Virus record (IMG/VR): IMGVR_UViG_3300045912_000261
Location: 1 to 64,000 of that record
Strand: one strand, 5' to 3'
Length of the DNA stretch: 64,000 bases
Source of the DNA: a virus
Positions within the stretch are counted from its first letter, which is position 1, and each line of letters begins with the position of its first letter. Position numbers and translations under genes: made by a program. The notes beneath the pieces are model-generated. The model had not been told where the DNA came from. It made no database searches and saw nothing but the letters and a program-made list of their open reading frames with translations. This document shows, piece after piece, positions 7,895 to 14,976 of this stretch.

Positions 7895-8170
7895 ATGAAC
7901 GAGAGGGAAGTAGACGAGCGCGACCACATCGCCAAAAGGCTGTACGAGGTTCTCGAGGCTGCCAAGGCAGAAATGTCAGAGGATGCCGAGATGAACAGCG
8001 TCGTGCTGAAGGGCATGATCGTGCTCTCAGAGTGGGAGGACTTCGGCAACGGCACCGAATGGATGCACGTGGTCACGGCAAAAGGGTCTGACGGCAACGA
8101 CTCGATGACTCCGTGGCAGGCGAAGGGACTCCTGCAGGAGGCGATCGACAAGATCAACAAGAGCTCGTAG
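7895..8170 (+). CDS. hypothetical protein
   Basis: 91 residues from ATG with GAGGGG upstream. A charged N-terminal helix is followed by a beta-rich middle (LKGMIVLSEWEDF, EWMHVVTAKG) and a C-terminal helix. The family is not recognised; similar small proteins are common in actinophage early regions. Confidence 0.65.
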   Translation: MNEREVDERDHIAKRLYEVLEAAKAEMSEDAEMNSVVLKGMIVLSEWEDFGNGTEWMHVVTAKGSDGNDSMTPWQAKGLLQEAIDKINKSS

Positions 8171-8172
8171 CC

Positions 8173-8961
8173 TTGGGTGATGAGCCTCTGAAGAGATGTA
8201 GCCGTGGGGACCATTGGGTCCCTATTTCTGGTTTCAATGCCGACTCGAAGGCTAAGGATGGCCTGCAGGGTAGCTGCAGGGAATGCCAGAAGGCTTACCA
8301 GAAAGAGTACTACGTCAAGACGAAGGAGAAGCGTCGGAGGTACCATCAAACACGACGCCGAAAGCTCCGTCGCGCAGAGGTAATGGCTAAGTGGCGAGCT
8401 GAGCACCCAGAAGCTGCCCGTACGCACCGAGCCACGCAGAGAGCCAAAGAGCTGGGCATTGAGGGAAGCTACACAGAGGCTGAGTGGATCGAGCTACAGG
8501 AGTACTACAACTACCACTGTCTGAGCTGCCTCCAGCAGTTCCCAGGGGATCTAGAAGCCGATCACGTACGTCCTCTTCAACAGGGTGGAACGAACACTAT
8601 CGACAACATCCAGCCTCTGTGTACTCCCTGCAACCGGAAGAAGGGTACCCGGTACGTCGACTTCCGCCCCCGATGGGAAGCGAGCAAGCACGTGGAGCAC
8701 GGGAGCAAAACTGTTGTCATACTCGACTATAACAGGCAGGTTGAAGCCTCCCACAGGTGGATCTCCCCCGACTTCGGACGGAGCCTCTCCTTACGAATCC
8801 CTGCAGAGATACTCAAGGACCCCCATCCACGAATCCGTGTTACTATCGAGCCGGTGGACGATCCCGATGACTCGGGAGCAGAAGAGGGCCCTGGACTTGC
8901 TGGACCAGCCCCCTCCGGAGATGTCCCGGACGGAGCTGGAGAACCTGGACCTGCTACCTAG
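8173..8961 (+). CDS. HNH endonuclease (homing type)
   Basis: About 263 residues from TTG 8173. The N-terminal zinc knuckle (CSRGDHW...CRECQKAY) is of the kind seen in free-standing phage HNH homing enzymes, followed by a very basic helix. The HNH core is CLSCL..., DHVRPLQQGGTNTIDNIQPLC and CNRKK. The C-terminal tail is Pro/Gly/Asp-rich and disordered. It is likely selfish, spreading its own gene. The last 95 nt overlap the next gene in another frame. Confidence 0.8.
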   Translation: MGDEPLKRCSRGDHWVPISGFNADSKAKDGLQGSCRECQKAYQKEYYVKTKEKRRRYHQTRRRKLRRAEVMAKWRAEHPEAARTHRATQRAKELGIEGSYTEAEWIELQEYYNYHCLSCLQQFPGDLEADHVRPLQQGGTNTIDNIQPLCTPCNRKKGTRYVDFRPRWEASKHVEHGSKTVVILDYNRQVEASHRWISPDFGRSLSLRIPAEILKDPHPRIRVTIEPVDDPDDSGAEEGPGLAGPAPSGDVPDGAGEPGPAT

Positions 8962-9343
8962 GCGTTTCTGGGCCTCTGACGGGTACAATAATGGCCTCTA
9001 CAACTTTTGGGAGCCTCTCTGTAAGCCTCCATACAAGTGGAGCCCGTACGCCTTCGCCCTCTGTGGGCAGCTCGCATACGAAACTTTCGCCACAAGAATT
9101 GGCTCAGGGCTCTACGCATTCACGGCGTACGAGCTGCTGGGCTGTATTAGGCAGGCAGCGAGCTGCGGCTTTGCTTGCTGCCGGGTGCCCCACCCGAACG
9201 ACACTCTAGCCTACCTCGTGGGTGTACACTACTTAGTGGAATGCAACTTGCTGACCGGAGTGACTCCAGCCTCCTGGAGGCGAGCGGACCACTCCCTAAG
9301 AGATGGCTGCCGGTATGTGTTCAGGATCGATGACTGGTTTTAA
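8867..9343 (+). CDS. DWF-tail protein 7 (largest clear member)
   Basis: 158 residues from ATG 8867, inside the HNH gene. A helical start (REQKRALDLLDQ) is followed by an aromatic, Cys-containing body. The end is YVFRIDDWF. At this size the DWF motif is plainly an added tail on an independent domain. The stop region GATGACTGGTTTTAA also supplies the ATG of the next gene in another frame. Confidence 0.65.
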   Translation: MTREQKRALDLLDQPPPEMSRTELENLDLLPRRFWASDGYNNGLYNFWEPLCKPPYKWSPYAFALCGQLAYETFATRIGSGLYAFTAYELLGCIRQAASCGFACCRVPHPNDTLAYLVGVHYLVECNLLTGVTPASWRRADHSLRDGCRYVFRIDDWF

Positions 9344-9485
9344 GTACGCCCCTGAGTTCGTACTGGGTGGCTTCATGGGTATGCTTTGGTATACTTGCAA
9401 CCTTCCAGGCCTCCTCGTCCTAGGCGTCCTCCTGCTGCTCGTTGCGGTCCTCCTTATCTGTAGGGAGCTAGCTGGTGACCTCTAG
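9330..9485 (+). CDS. small membrane protein starting inside the DWF tract
   Basis: 51 residues. The ATG lies in the GATGACTGGTTTTAA tail of protein 7 and reads M-T-G-F. One or two transmembrane segments (FVLGGFMGMLW; LLVLGVLLLLVAVLLI). It has no DWF tail. Function is unknown. Confidence 0.6.
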   Translation: MTGFKYAPEFVLGGFMGMLWYTCNLPGLLVLGVLLLLVAVLLICRELAGDL

Positions 9486-9714
9486 CACAGAACGCCTCGC
9501 CTCCATCATCCTCGCGGGTGGGGTGATCCTGCTTCTGGGACTTCTCCTGGAGTTCGTTCCAGACCCGTTCGTCCTCTACCCCCTGCTCGGAGCCTTTGCA
9601 GGCAGCCTCGCCTGGAGGGCAGTCGCCTCGGTGCACCGTGCAGGCCGTAAGGTAGGCTCCCTCAAGAAGATGCTCGTCTTCCAGCAGATCAGGGACTCCA
9701 ATGATTGGTTCTGA
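9475..9714 (+). CDS. DWF-tail membrane protein 8
   Basis: 79 residues from GTG 9475 (overlap with the previous gene). Two transmembrane helices (IILAGGVILLLGLLLEF; FVLYPLLGAFAGSLAW) are followed by a basic cytoplasmic segment and DSNDWF. The tail would lie in the cytoplasm. This is the only member with clear membrane helices. Its codon for the tail Asp is GAT. Confidence 0.65.
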   Translation: MTSSTERLASIILAGGVILLLGLLLEFVPDPFVLYPLLGAFAGSLAWRAVASVHRAGRKVGSLKKMLVFQQIRDSNDWF

Positions 9715-9989
9715 TGGCTAGGTGTTGTCCCACGGGAGTGGGCTGCAACAACCCTTACGGACACCAGCCCTGCCTACTGGAGTGTGCGAAGGCCTGCCCC
9801 AATGAATCTCTTGCCATCCGCGTTCTCTATTGGTGGTGGCGGTGGAACACTCTGCCTTGGAGACGTCTAAGGGAGCGAGACAAGGCAAAGCTCATGTATC
9901 AGGACACCTTGGCAATGGCCCTACGCAGGCGGGACCTGATGTACTACGGCGTAGGACGCATCTACGAGGATGGCCGTGACTGGTTCTGA
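9714..9989 (+). CDS. DWF-tail protein 9, Cys-rich
   Basis: 91 residues, start TGATG-overlapped. Cys-rich N-terminus (CCPTGVGCNNP, CLLECAKAC) suggests a metal site. Then come a Trp/Arg-rich helix and YEDGRDWF. The DNA ligase starts inside its final codons. Confidence 0.65.
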   Translation: MARCCPTGVGCNNPYGHQPCLLECAKACPNESLAIRVLYWWWRWNTLPWRRLRERDKAKLMYQDTLAMALRRRDLMYYGVGRIYEDGRDWF

Positions 9990-10968
9990 GGAGCAGCTCC
10001 AGCTGATCGTCCCTCAAACGTGTAAGCCGGCGTATCGTCCAGAGGACTGCGTCGGACGCGGGCGCTCTTCCAAGGCCTTCCACATGGAGCCCAAGTACGA
10101 TGGGTTCAGGATGCTTGCCAACGTCGAGGAGCAGGTAACGATCTACTCGCGGACCCATAAGACGCAGGAGGGGAAGCTCCCTTGGATCGAGGAGGAGCTA
10201 CGGGACCTCCTTCCGCCGGGGACCGTAGTGGACGGCGAGATGGTCGCCTTCGCTCGGAACGAAGACGGGACAATCCGCAACAACTTTGACTTCGTCCAAG
10301 GGGTCCTCAACTCGTTGCCTGAGAGAGCGAGGAGTCTCCAGGAGGACCTCTACCCCTTGAAGTACTACATCTTCGACCTCTTATGGCAGGAGGGCTCGTC
10401 CGTTGTTTCCCTCCCTTTGGCGGAGCGTCGCAAGCGCCTCTACGCCTACTTCAAAGCTCGAGGTAAGAGTCCCGAGTCGCTCGTGCGCCTGGTGCCTGTG
10501 TTTGCGTGTACGCAAGAGGAGCACGATAGGCTGGTGGCTCTCGGCTATGAAGGGTCGGTGATCAAGGATCGGGCCAAACCCTACGTCCCGGGGAAGAGGG
10601 GACACGGCTGGTTCAAGATCAAGCGCCAGCCTACCATCGAGGCTATCATCACAGGCTTCGATCCTGGAGTAGGCAAGTTCAAGGACCTATTTGGAGCCGT
10701 CCGCTTCGGGCAGTATCAAACACTGCGCACAGGCCACAAGGACGGCAGGGTTACTGAAAAGACAACACTCGTGGAACGAGGCGCCTGTAGCGGGATGGAC
10801 GACGCCACGCGGGCCTGGATGCACGAGCATCAAGAAGCCCTTATCGGCAAGGTGATCGAGGTTTCCCACTTCGGTCTGATGCCTGGAGGCGTACGCTTTC
10901 GCCACCCGCAGTTCGTTCGCATGCGTGATGACAAACGACCGGAGGACGTAACTTGGCACGATGAGTAG
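9970..10968 (+). CDS. ATP-dependent DNA ligase
   Basis: 332 residues. Nucleotidyltransferase motifs in order: I MEPKYDGFR with adenylated Lys42, III DGEMVAF, IV EGSVIKD and V WFKIKR, then an OB-like C-terminus. It seals nicks in phage DNA. The ATG lies within the end of DWF protein 9, so the tail tract is read here as M-A-V-T-G-S-E. Translation is therefore coupled to the upstream DWF gene. Confidence 0.9.
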   Translation: MAVTGSEEQLQLIVPQTCKPAYRPEDCVGRGRSSKAFHMEPKYDGFRMLANVEEQVTIYSRTHKTQEGKLPWIEEELRDLLPPGTVVDGEMVAFARNEDGTIRNNFDFVQGVLNSLPERARSLQEDLYPLKYYIFDLLWQEGSSVVSLPLAERRKRLYAYFKARGKSPESLVRLVPVFACTQEEHDRLVALGYEGSVIKDRAKPYVPGKRGHGWFKIKRQPTIEAIITGFDPGVGKFKDLFGAVRFGQYQTLRTGHKDGRVTEKTTLVERGACSGMDDATRAWMHEHQEALIGKVIEVSHFGLMPGGVRFRHPQFVRMRDDKRPEDVTWHDE

Positions 10969-11227
10969 CTTCGGGCGGGTCTTCGGTGAACATGGACAGT
11001 ACAAGTTCAGGCTGAGCCTGGAGGATCCGCCGAGGGCTGTTATCAAAGGTCCTCGCTTTTCTTTGGGCTTTTCCGAGACCGAGCTGAGGGAGGTGCAGCA
11101 GGAAGTATATCAGCTAAGCTCAGTTAGGGGCTACCGAATGCATGCCCGGGACTCTCGAGTCCTAGACATCCTGATCTCGGCTTCTCTGAACATGATTGCC
11201 GAACACCGACGCCATCCGGGTCGGTAG
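10961..11227 (+). CDS. hypothetical protein
   Basis: 88 residues overlapping the ligase end by 8 nt. Beta-like first half (YKFRLSLEDPPRAVI) and a helical, basic second half. No family is recognised. It is the last gene before the box-repeat region. Confidence 0.55.
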   Translation: MSSFGRVFGEHGQYKFRLSLEDPPRAVIKGPRFSLGFSETELREVQQEVYQLSSVRGYRMHARDSRVLDILISASLNMIAEHRRHPGR

Positions 11228-11234
11228 GATCACA

Positions 11235-11306
11235 TGCCGAGCCGACAGTTCGATAGGACAAGGTGCCCGAATTGACAGGCGGTAGAACTAGGTGCCCGAA
11301 TCGACT
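11235..11306 (+). repeat. three dispersed-repeat boxes upstream of P4
   Basis: Copies at 11235-11248 (divergent, TGCCGAGCCGACAG), 11261-11276 (AGGTGCCCGAATTGAC) and 11291-11306 (GGTGCCCGAATCGACT). The last carries the extended TAGAACTA leader. All are in the same orientation, 70-140 nt upstream of promoter P4, which suits an operator or regulator site. The binding protein is unknown. Confidence 0.65.
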
Positions 11307-11372
11307 GGTTGTCTTTACCGGACCGAGAGTTGAAAAGTTCTTGAGGCAACAAAGGAAGTTTGGTGCCCCCTC

Positions 11373-11402
11373 TTGATTTCACCGTGTGCACTGCTGTATA
11401 AT
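11373..11402 (+). promoter_or_regulatory. promoter P4 (TTGATT-N18-TATAAT)
   Basis: -35 TTGATT at 11373-11378, -10 TATAAT at 11397-11402, spacer 18. It reads into the twin-HTH gene and is preceded by three repeat boxes. Confidence 0.8.
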
Positions 11403-11446
11403 TGCTTTACAAGCACACAAACTCAACCCATGGGGGAATGCTTGTC

Positions 11447-11929
11447 ATGAGTACCGACGAAGTCGCCACCGAGGCGCAGCCGCTTCCCGAGGGTGCCGAC
11501 CCGGAGCTCGCTGCCCTGAGAGGCAGGGAGCGTGGTGACAAGATCCGGGAGCTGTACGACAACGGCAACGGAATGAAGAGGGGCGACATCGCCAAGCTCT
11601 TCGGGGTTGCGTACCAGGTTGTCTACCAGTACACCAAGCCTCCCGAGGGCGAGCGTCAGTCGCGCGGCAAGGTCATTCTGCCGAACGGCCAGCCCCGTGC
11701 GGAGTACATCCGCGAGCAGGCTGAGGCCGGCCGGACGCGCGCTGAGATCGCCAAGGAGCTCGGCGTTCCGTACCAGATCGTGTACGCTGCGACGAAGGGG
11801 ATGGAAGTCACTCCCGGCCGTCCCGGCGGCGGTAACGCCACCTCCACAGAGCCGGCAGCTGCGGACGAGTCCGTCGAGCTGTCCGGCGACGAGGGCGGCG
11901 AGGAGCTCTTCGACGACAACGAGGAGTAA
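11447..11929 (+). CDS. DNA-binding protein with duplicated helix-turn-helix
   Basis: About 160 residues (ATG 11447; alternative ATG 11438). Two similar HTH units: GDIAKLFGVAYQVVYQYTK and AEIAKELGVPYQIVYAATK, 43-44 residues apart. An acidic tail follows (ELSGDEGGEELFDDNEE). The duplicated HTH resembles small nucleoid-associated or regulator proteins. It has its own promoter and a terminator-like hairpin downstream, so it is probably a highly expressed single-gene unit and a candidate binder of the dispersed boxes. Confidence 0.7.
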   Translation: MSTDEVATEAQPLPEGADPELAALRGRERGDKIRELYDNGNGMKRGDIAKLFGVAYQVVYQYTKPPEGERQSRGKVILPNGQPRAEYIREQAEAGRTRAEIAKELGVPYQIVYAATKGMEVTPGRPGGGNATSTEPAAADESVELSGDEGGEELFDDNEE

Positions 11930-11949
11930 CCTCTAGGGGAGTGTGGGGA

Positions 11950-11983
11950 GCGGGTAGCTTCTCGCCCTCAAGAGGCTACCCGC
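11950..11983 (+). terminator. hairpin after the twin-HTH gene
   Basis: Perfect 9-bp stem GCGGGTAGC (11950-11958) with GCTACCCGC (11975-11983). No T-run follows, so it is either a weak terminator or a structure covering the start region of the next gene. Confidence 0.45.
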
Positions 11984-11989
11984 GACCCC

Positions 11990-12562
11990 ATGAAGATTCC
12001 GGATCTCGACGCGCTCGTACGGGGCCGCACAAAGTTTAGGGAGTTCCCTCCGATACTTCTGGCACTAGACCCAGGGGACACTACCGGAGCAGCAATCTTC
12101 CGGGACGGGGTCTTTGATACCGCGGGACACATTGCCGGAGGGATCCCCAAGGTTCCTCGGTTCATCAGACGTCTGCAGCCCAGCTGGATCGTGTGCGAGG
12201 ACTTCCTCCTCTACGCACATAAAGCGCGCGACCAAGCCTGGAACGAGATGCGCACGCCCCGCATCATCGGAGCCATCGAGCTGGTCTGCTGGGATCTTCG
12301 GATTCCGCTCACCTTCCAAACTGCACAGGACGGAAAGAGCTTCCCAACCGATACCAAACTTCGGGCCTGGGGTCTTTACGATAAGGGGGGTCGCCACGCC
12401 CGAGACGCCATCCGCCACGGCATCACCTTCCTCCTCTTCGGGGATCCCACGAAAGCCCATATCAAGTTCCCGACAGGACAAGGTGCCCGAACCGAAGGCA
12501 TACAAGACTCGAGTGAGGATGGGACCGAAGCCGAAGCCGAAGCCCCCACTTCCGTTACCTAA
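11990..12562 (+). CDS. RuvC-like resolvase / RNase H-fold protein
   Basis: 190 residues from ATG. RNase H-fold landmarks: LALDPGDTTGAA (first acidic strand), WIVCEDF (second acidic residue) and RHARDAIRHG (C-terminal acidic/His). This is the arrangement of phage RuvC-like Holliday junction resolvases. The last 30 residues after KFPTGQ lie over a repeat-like GGTGCCCGAA and read as low complexity (EAEAEAP), perhaps a late extension of the frame. Confidence 0.65.
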   Translation: MKIPDLDALVRGRTKFREFPPILLALDPGDTTGAAIFRDGVFDTAGHIAGGIPKVPRFIRRLQPSWIVCEDFLLYAHKARDQAWNEMRTPRIIGAIELVCWDLRIPLTFQTAQDGKSFPTDTKLRAWGLYDKGGRHARDAIRHGITFLLFGDPTKAHIKFPTGQGARTEGIQDSSEDGTEAEAEAPTSVT

Positions 12563-12674
12563 GAGTGCCTTCCGTAGTGCTGCAGTTTTCCTTCTTAGGG
12601 AACTGGGAGTCTCTCAGGCCGAGGTGGAGCTGATTACTAGAGCCCTACCACAGAAGGCGCCTCGGGGCGGATGA
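12483..12674 (+). CDS. small basic protein
   Basis: About 63 residues from GTG 12483, overlapping the resolvase end in another frame. A Lys-Pro repeat (PKPKPKPP) is followed by one amphipathic helix (AAVFLLRELGVSQAEVELI). The start could instead be ATG 12519. No family is recognised. Confidence 0.45.
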   Translation: MPEPKAYKTRVRMGPKPKPKPPLPLPKSAFRSAAVFLLRELGVSQAEVELITRALPQKAPRGG

Positions 12675-12883
12675 CTGCGTCTGAGGGGACACAGGACTTC
12701 GAGTACGCCTGCTGCATCTGCTGGGAAGGCATACCACAAAGCAGCCCTGACGGCGTTGCCCTTACCTTGTTCGACTTGCACGGAGAGCCCATCCAGCAGT
12801 TCTGGGCCCACCGGAGGTGCATCGAAATCGCCTGGCACCCCGAGGTAGCAGAGGATCTCCGCTGGAGACACGAGGCCATTTAG
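12671..12883 (+). CDS. small zinc-binding protein
   Basis: 70 residues, ATG overlapping the previous stop. CCICWEG and AHRRCIE (CxxC...HxxxC) suggest one zinc site. Actinophages carry many such proteins. Function is unknown. Confidence 0.55.
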   Translation: MTASEGTQDFEYACCICWEGIPQSSPDGVALTLFDLHGEPIQQFWAHRRCIEIAWHPEVAEDLRWRHEAI

Positions 12884-12914
12884 GCTCTGATCCTTGAAAA
12901 TTCGATGAAGACCC

Positions 12915-12944
12915 TTGCAAGGCACTTAAGGGATGCTGTAAAAT
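12915..12944 (+). promoter_or_regulatory. promoter P5 (TTGCAA-N18-TAAAAT)
   Basis: Same layout as the other promoters: upstream GATGAAGACCC, -35 TTGCAA 12915-12920, TG-containing -10 TAAAAT 12939-12944. The -35 is the one variant in the set. It drives the DWF cluster 12989-14391. Confidence 0.65.
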
Positions 12945-12988
12945 AATAGAAAGAGTAGAAGAAGAGTGCCTCCCTGGGAGTACAGTGA

Positions 12989-13603
12989 ATGCCTGCTCCA
13001 TTGCAAGGACTGCGTGGCGTGTTCCTCCCTGTGGTTGACAACATCTGTACCAAGGAGACCGTAGCCTTCGCGAGAGTAGACGCCGGTGATGCTGAAGCTG
13101 CAGCACGACATCTTTGGATCTGGCAGGGTGAAGGAAGCTACCCAGCTCGCCCTGATGGAGCCAAACTTCCTCATTGCGTGCTGGGAGTTTCCCCTTCCAC
13201 CCCAGTTGAGCCGCGCAACCGAAACTTCCTGGACTGCCGTAGGTTCAATCTGCGAACCAAGCCAGCTCGCAACAAGGTCGCGGACCGCATCCGCAGCAGA
13301 TTTCGAGGAGTCCTCAGAGACCCCCATCCGCCCGACAGCCTTCGTCCCTGGCTGGCTTACGGAAGAACACCAGAAGGAGGCCTTGCACGCCTGGGCTACT
13401 TCCGAAGAGAGGAAGAGGCAGCCACCCGAGCTAGGGAGTGGGAAAGAGCTTATCAGTCAATACACCTGGAGGACGACTGGCAGGGCGGAGGTTTCGGAAG
13501 ACACTTGGGTTCTCCCAAGTCATCCTCCAGGCACGTTAACGCTGGCCCCGGAAAGTTCATCGACCGGGAGGGTCCTGAACTGGAAGCTTGGGACTGGTTC
13601 TAG
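12989..13603 (+). CDS. AP2-like DNA-binding protein with DWF tail (protein 10)
   Basis: 204 residues from ATG after GGGAG. Residues around 105-150 match an AP2 domain: RFRGV, then PWLAYGRTPEGG, LGYF, EEEAATRA. In phages AP2 domains usually accompany HNH homing enzymes as DNA-binding modules. The end is PELEAWDWF. A second frame is open across most of this gene (13086-13703), so one of the two may not be expressed. The AP2 match favours this frame. Confidence 0.55.
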   Translation: MPAPLQGLRGVFLPVVDNICTKETVAFARVDAGDAEAAARHLWIWQGEGSYPARPDGAKLPHCVLGVSPSTPVEPRNRNFLDCRRFNLRTKPARNKVADRIRSRFRGVLRDPHPPDSLRPWLAYGRTPEGGLARLGYFRREEEAATRAREWERAYQSIHLEDDWQGGGFGRHLGSPKSSSRHVNAGPGKFIDREGPELEAWDWF

Positions 13604-13703
13604 GAGACTATGGCTTCCAAAGCCCCCACCAAAGTGGAGGGTGGCACTGATAGTGGCCCAGCCTCTTTGCGACCTCAGACTCCTAGGAGATGACTGGTTC
13701 TAG
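13086..13703 (+). CDS. overlapping frame ending in DWF (protein 11)
   Basis: 205-codon frame overlapping the AP2 gene for about 520 nt. Its C-terminus, PPKWRVALIVAQPLCDLRLLG then DDWF, has the strand-plus-DWF layout of the family and is probably real. The upstream part is less certain, because no ATG, GTG or TTG start lies between 13520 and 13630. Either this is a genuine overlapping gene or the AP2 gene is a frameshifted insertion. Confidence 0.45.
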   Translation: MMLKLQHDIFGSGRVKEATQLALMEPNFLIACWEFPLPPQLSRATETSWTAVGSICEPSQLATRSRTASAADFEESSETPIRPTAFVPGWLTEEHQKEALHAWATSEERKRQPPELGSGKELISQYTWRTTGRAEVSEDTWVLPSHPPGTLTLAPESSSTGRVLNWKLGTGSRRLWLPKPPPKWRVALIVAQPLCDLRLLGDDWF

Positions 13704-13908
13704 ATACACCCCCGAGAAGTACTGCGTAGACATCGACTCCAGAACCAACGGTCACGGCGTCACGTACTCCATCTGGATCTACCCCTACGACCCTGAAGAT
13801 GCCACACCTCTACCCCTTCGCCCTAGTAGGCAGATCTGCACAAGGCATTTCCTCGCTCTTCACGTGGTCGAGGCAGTCGTCAGGGGACACAGTGGAGACT
13901 GGTTCTGA
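13690..13908 (+). CDS. DWF-tail small protein 12
   Basis: 72 residues. Starts at the ATG within GATGACTGGTTCTAG, reading M-T-G-S-R. Beta-like (GVTYSIWIYPYD), then a helix (FLALHVVEAVVRG) and HSGDWF. Tail and head are the same DNA tract read in two frames. Confidence 0.7.
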   Translation: MTGSRYTPEKYCVDIDSRTNGHGVTYSIWIYPYDPEDATPLPLRPSRQICTRHFLALHVVEAVVRGHSGDWF

Positions 13909-14086
13909 GCTTCCAAAGTGTCACGTTGAGCTTCTCGAAGGCCCAGGACACGTTTACAAGATATGGGAGACGAGACAACTAGCTTCAGGCAGAACCCGCT
14001 GGACCGAGCTCGCCGTCTTGCGACCGCCCTTCTTCTTGGATCCCTACAGAGTTTTCGAGATGGCAAACTCCTATGACTGGTTCTAA
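13892..14086 (+). CDS. DWF-tail small protein 13
   Basis: 64 residues from GTG 13892, overlapping the DWF tail of protein 12, so the start reads M-E-T-G-S. Strand pattern CHVELLEGPGHVYKIWE, TRWTELAVL, helix, MANSYDWF. The hydrophobic/polar alternation suggests a small beta-sheet fold like proteins 12 and 14. Confidence 0.7.
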   Translation: METGSELPKCHVELLEGPGHVYKIWETRQLASGRTRWTELAVLRPPFFLDPYRVFEMANSYDWF

Positions 14087-14237
14087 CATCGTGGGCGTGA
14101 GCTACTCGGGGAGGACACCTTGTGGCGGATTCTCATACACAGTGTTCCGAGAGACAGGCAAGCTTACTCTTACCCTCAGGCACCGACCGCAATCTCATGT
14201 CGTAGCAATCGCCCTTAGCTCTGATGACTGGTTCTGA
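14073..14237 (+). CDS. DWF-tail small protein 14
   Basis: 54 residues. ATG within TATGACTGGTTCTAA (M-T-G-S-N). Beta strands GFSYTVFRETGKLTLTL and SHVVAIALSSDDWF. It is short, with a complete head tract and tail tract, so it gives a clear example of the cassette layout. Confidence 0.7.
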   Translation: MTGSNIVGVSYSGRTPCGGFSYTVFRETGKLTLTLRHRPQSHVVAIALSSDDWF

Positions 14238-14391
14238 GGGCTTTCTAGGGGTAGACTCCCTTTTACTCCAGGGGCCGAAGGGTTTCACGTACGTTGCCTA
14301 CTACGCGACCCACAGCACTAAGTACGTCATTAGCAGGCCCCTGAGCTCCTGGGTCCTGGATCACCTCCACCGCTCCGATGACTGGTTCTGA
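14224..14391 (+). CDS. DWF-tail small protein 15
   Basis: 55 residues, ATG within GATGACTGGTTCTGA of protein 14 (M-T-G-S-E). Core KGFTYVAYYATHSTKYVI, helix SSWVLDHLHRS, DDWF. It is bounded at both ends by the identical 15-nt tract and shares the strand-strand-helix pattern with proteins 12-14, suggesting gene duplication. Confidence 0.7.
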   Translation: MTGSEGFLGVDSLLLQGPKGFTYVAYYATHSTKYVISRPLSSWVLDHLHRSDDWF

Positions 14392-14545
14392 CGCCTTCTG
14401 GCTCATCCTGTTCTTCTTCTGTCTTGGTGGGGTGCTTCTCCTCGCCATCTGGCTGGTCATGCAGTTCTGGTGGCTCATCCTGGGGTTCGTTGGGCTCGTG
14501 ATCCTCTGGGAAGCTATTGTCCTTAACGGAGAGGAGCCTTGGTAG
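14378..14545 (+). CDS. small membrane protein with MTGS start
   Basis: 55 residues. ATG lies in the DWF tract of protein 15 (M-T-G-S-D). Two Trp/Leu-rich transmembrane helices run through most of the chain. It ends GEEPW instead of DWF. It closes this cluster, as the membrane protein at 9330 follows protein 7. Confidence 0.6.
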   Translation: MTGSDAFWLILFFFCLGGVLLLAIWLVMQFWWLILGFVGLVILWEAIVLNGEEPW

Positions 14546-14794
14546 GTGGGTCTTTTCTTCTACAGCCCTAGGGGCATTAGGGCAGCGGCTAGCAACGCAG
14601 CCGTGGAAATAGGCATCTACGGCGAGTACGGCTTGGGGGACCTGAACCTGATCATCCGCTACCAGAAGAACCTTAGGAGGGTTCGGGAGAGTCCAGAAGA
14701 TGTGGCTGCTAAGCTAACCGCCGACCAGCTTATTGCCAAGCATAGCGACCGCTGGGGCAACCGAGCCGTAGGGTCCATCCGCCCTAAGCTATAA
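14546..14794 (+). CDS. hypothetical protein
   Basis: 82 residues from GTG directly after the previous stop. Helical and basic (NLIIRYQKNLRRVRESPEDV; LTADQLIAKH). No family is recognised. Confidence 0.5.
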   Translation: MGLFFYSPRGIRAAASNAAVEIGIYGEYGLGDLNLIIRYQKNLRRVRESPEDVAAKLTADQLIAKHSDRWGNRAVGSIRPKL

Positions 14795-14805
14795 CGGCAG
14801 GACAG

Positions 14806-14843
14806 GGTGCCGAGTCGGCTAGGACTAGGCGCCCGAATCGACT
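14806..14843 (+). repeat. two dispersed-repeat boxes
   Basis: GGTGCCGAGTCGGCT (14806-14820) and GGCGCCCGAATCGACT (14828-14843), variants of the window-wide box, in an intergenic gap upstream of the attenuator leader. Confidence 0.6.
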
Positions 14844-14871
14844 AAGTGTTCATTCGAGGAACGGAGCCACT

Positions 14872-14907
14872 ATGAAGGTCAATCGTTCCGTCAAGAGCCG
14901 AATGTAA
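14872..14907 (+). CDS. leader peptide MKVNRSVKSRM
   Basis: 11-codon frame with its own SD (GGAG at 14863-14866, 5 nt before ATG). It ends inside the first of three alternative hairpins that precede the basic-protein gene at 14977. This is the arrangement of erm-type leader peptides, where a stalled ribosome refolds the RNA. Function is inferred from structure only. Confidence 0.6.
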   Translation: MKVNRSVKSRM

Positions 14908-14976
14908 GGCTCCTGACGGGATAAGACACGCAGTACATCCCGTCCAGGAGCGAAATGCTTCTGACGGGAGGAGTAC
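14888..14976 (+). promoter_or_regulatory. erm-like translational attenuator
   Basis: Four segments pair in alternative ways. Segment 1 (14888-14899) pairs with segment 2 (14908-14919): 11 of 12 pairs. Segment 2 (14909-14922) pairs with segment 3 (14937-14951): 14 pairs, one bulge. Segment 3 (14939-14951) pairs with segment 4 (14957-14968): 12 pairs, one bulge. Segment 4 runs into the SD GGGAGGAG (14966-14973), so pairing 3:4 would hide the SD and 2:3 would free it. Stalling on the leader peptide would disrupt 1:2 and favour 2:3. Confidence 0.65.
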
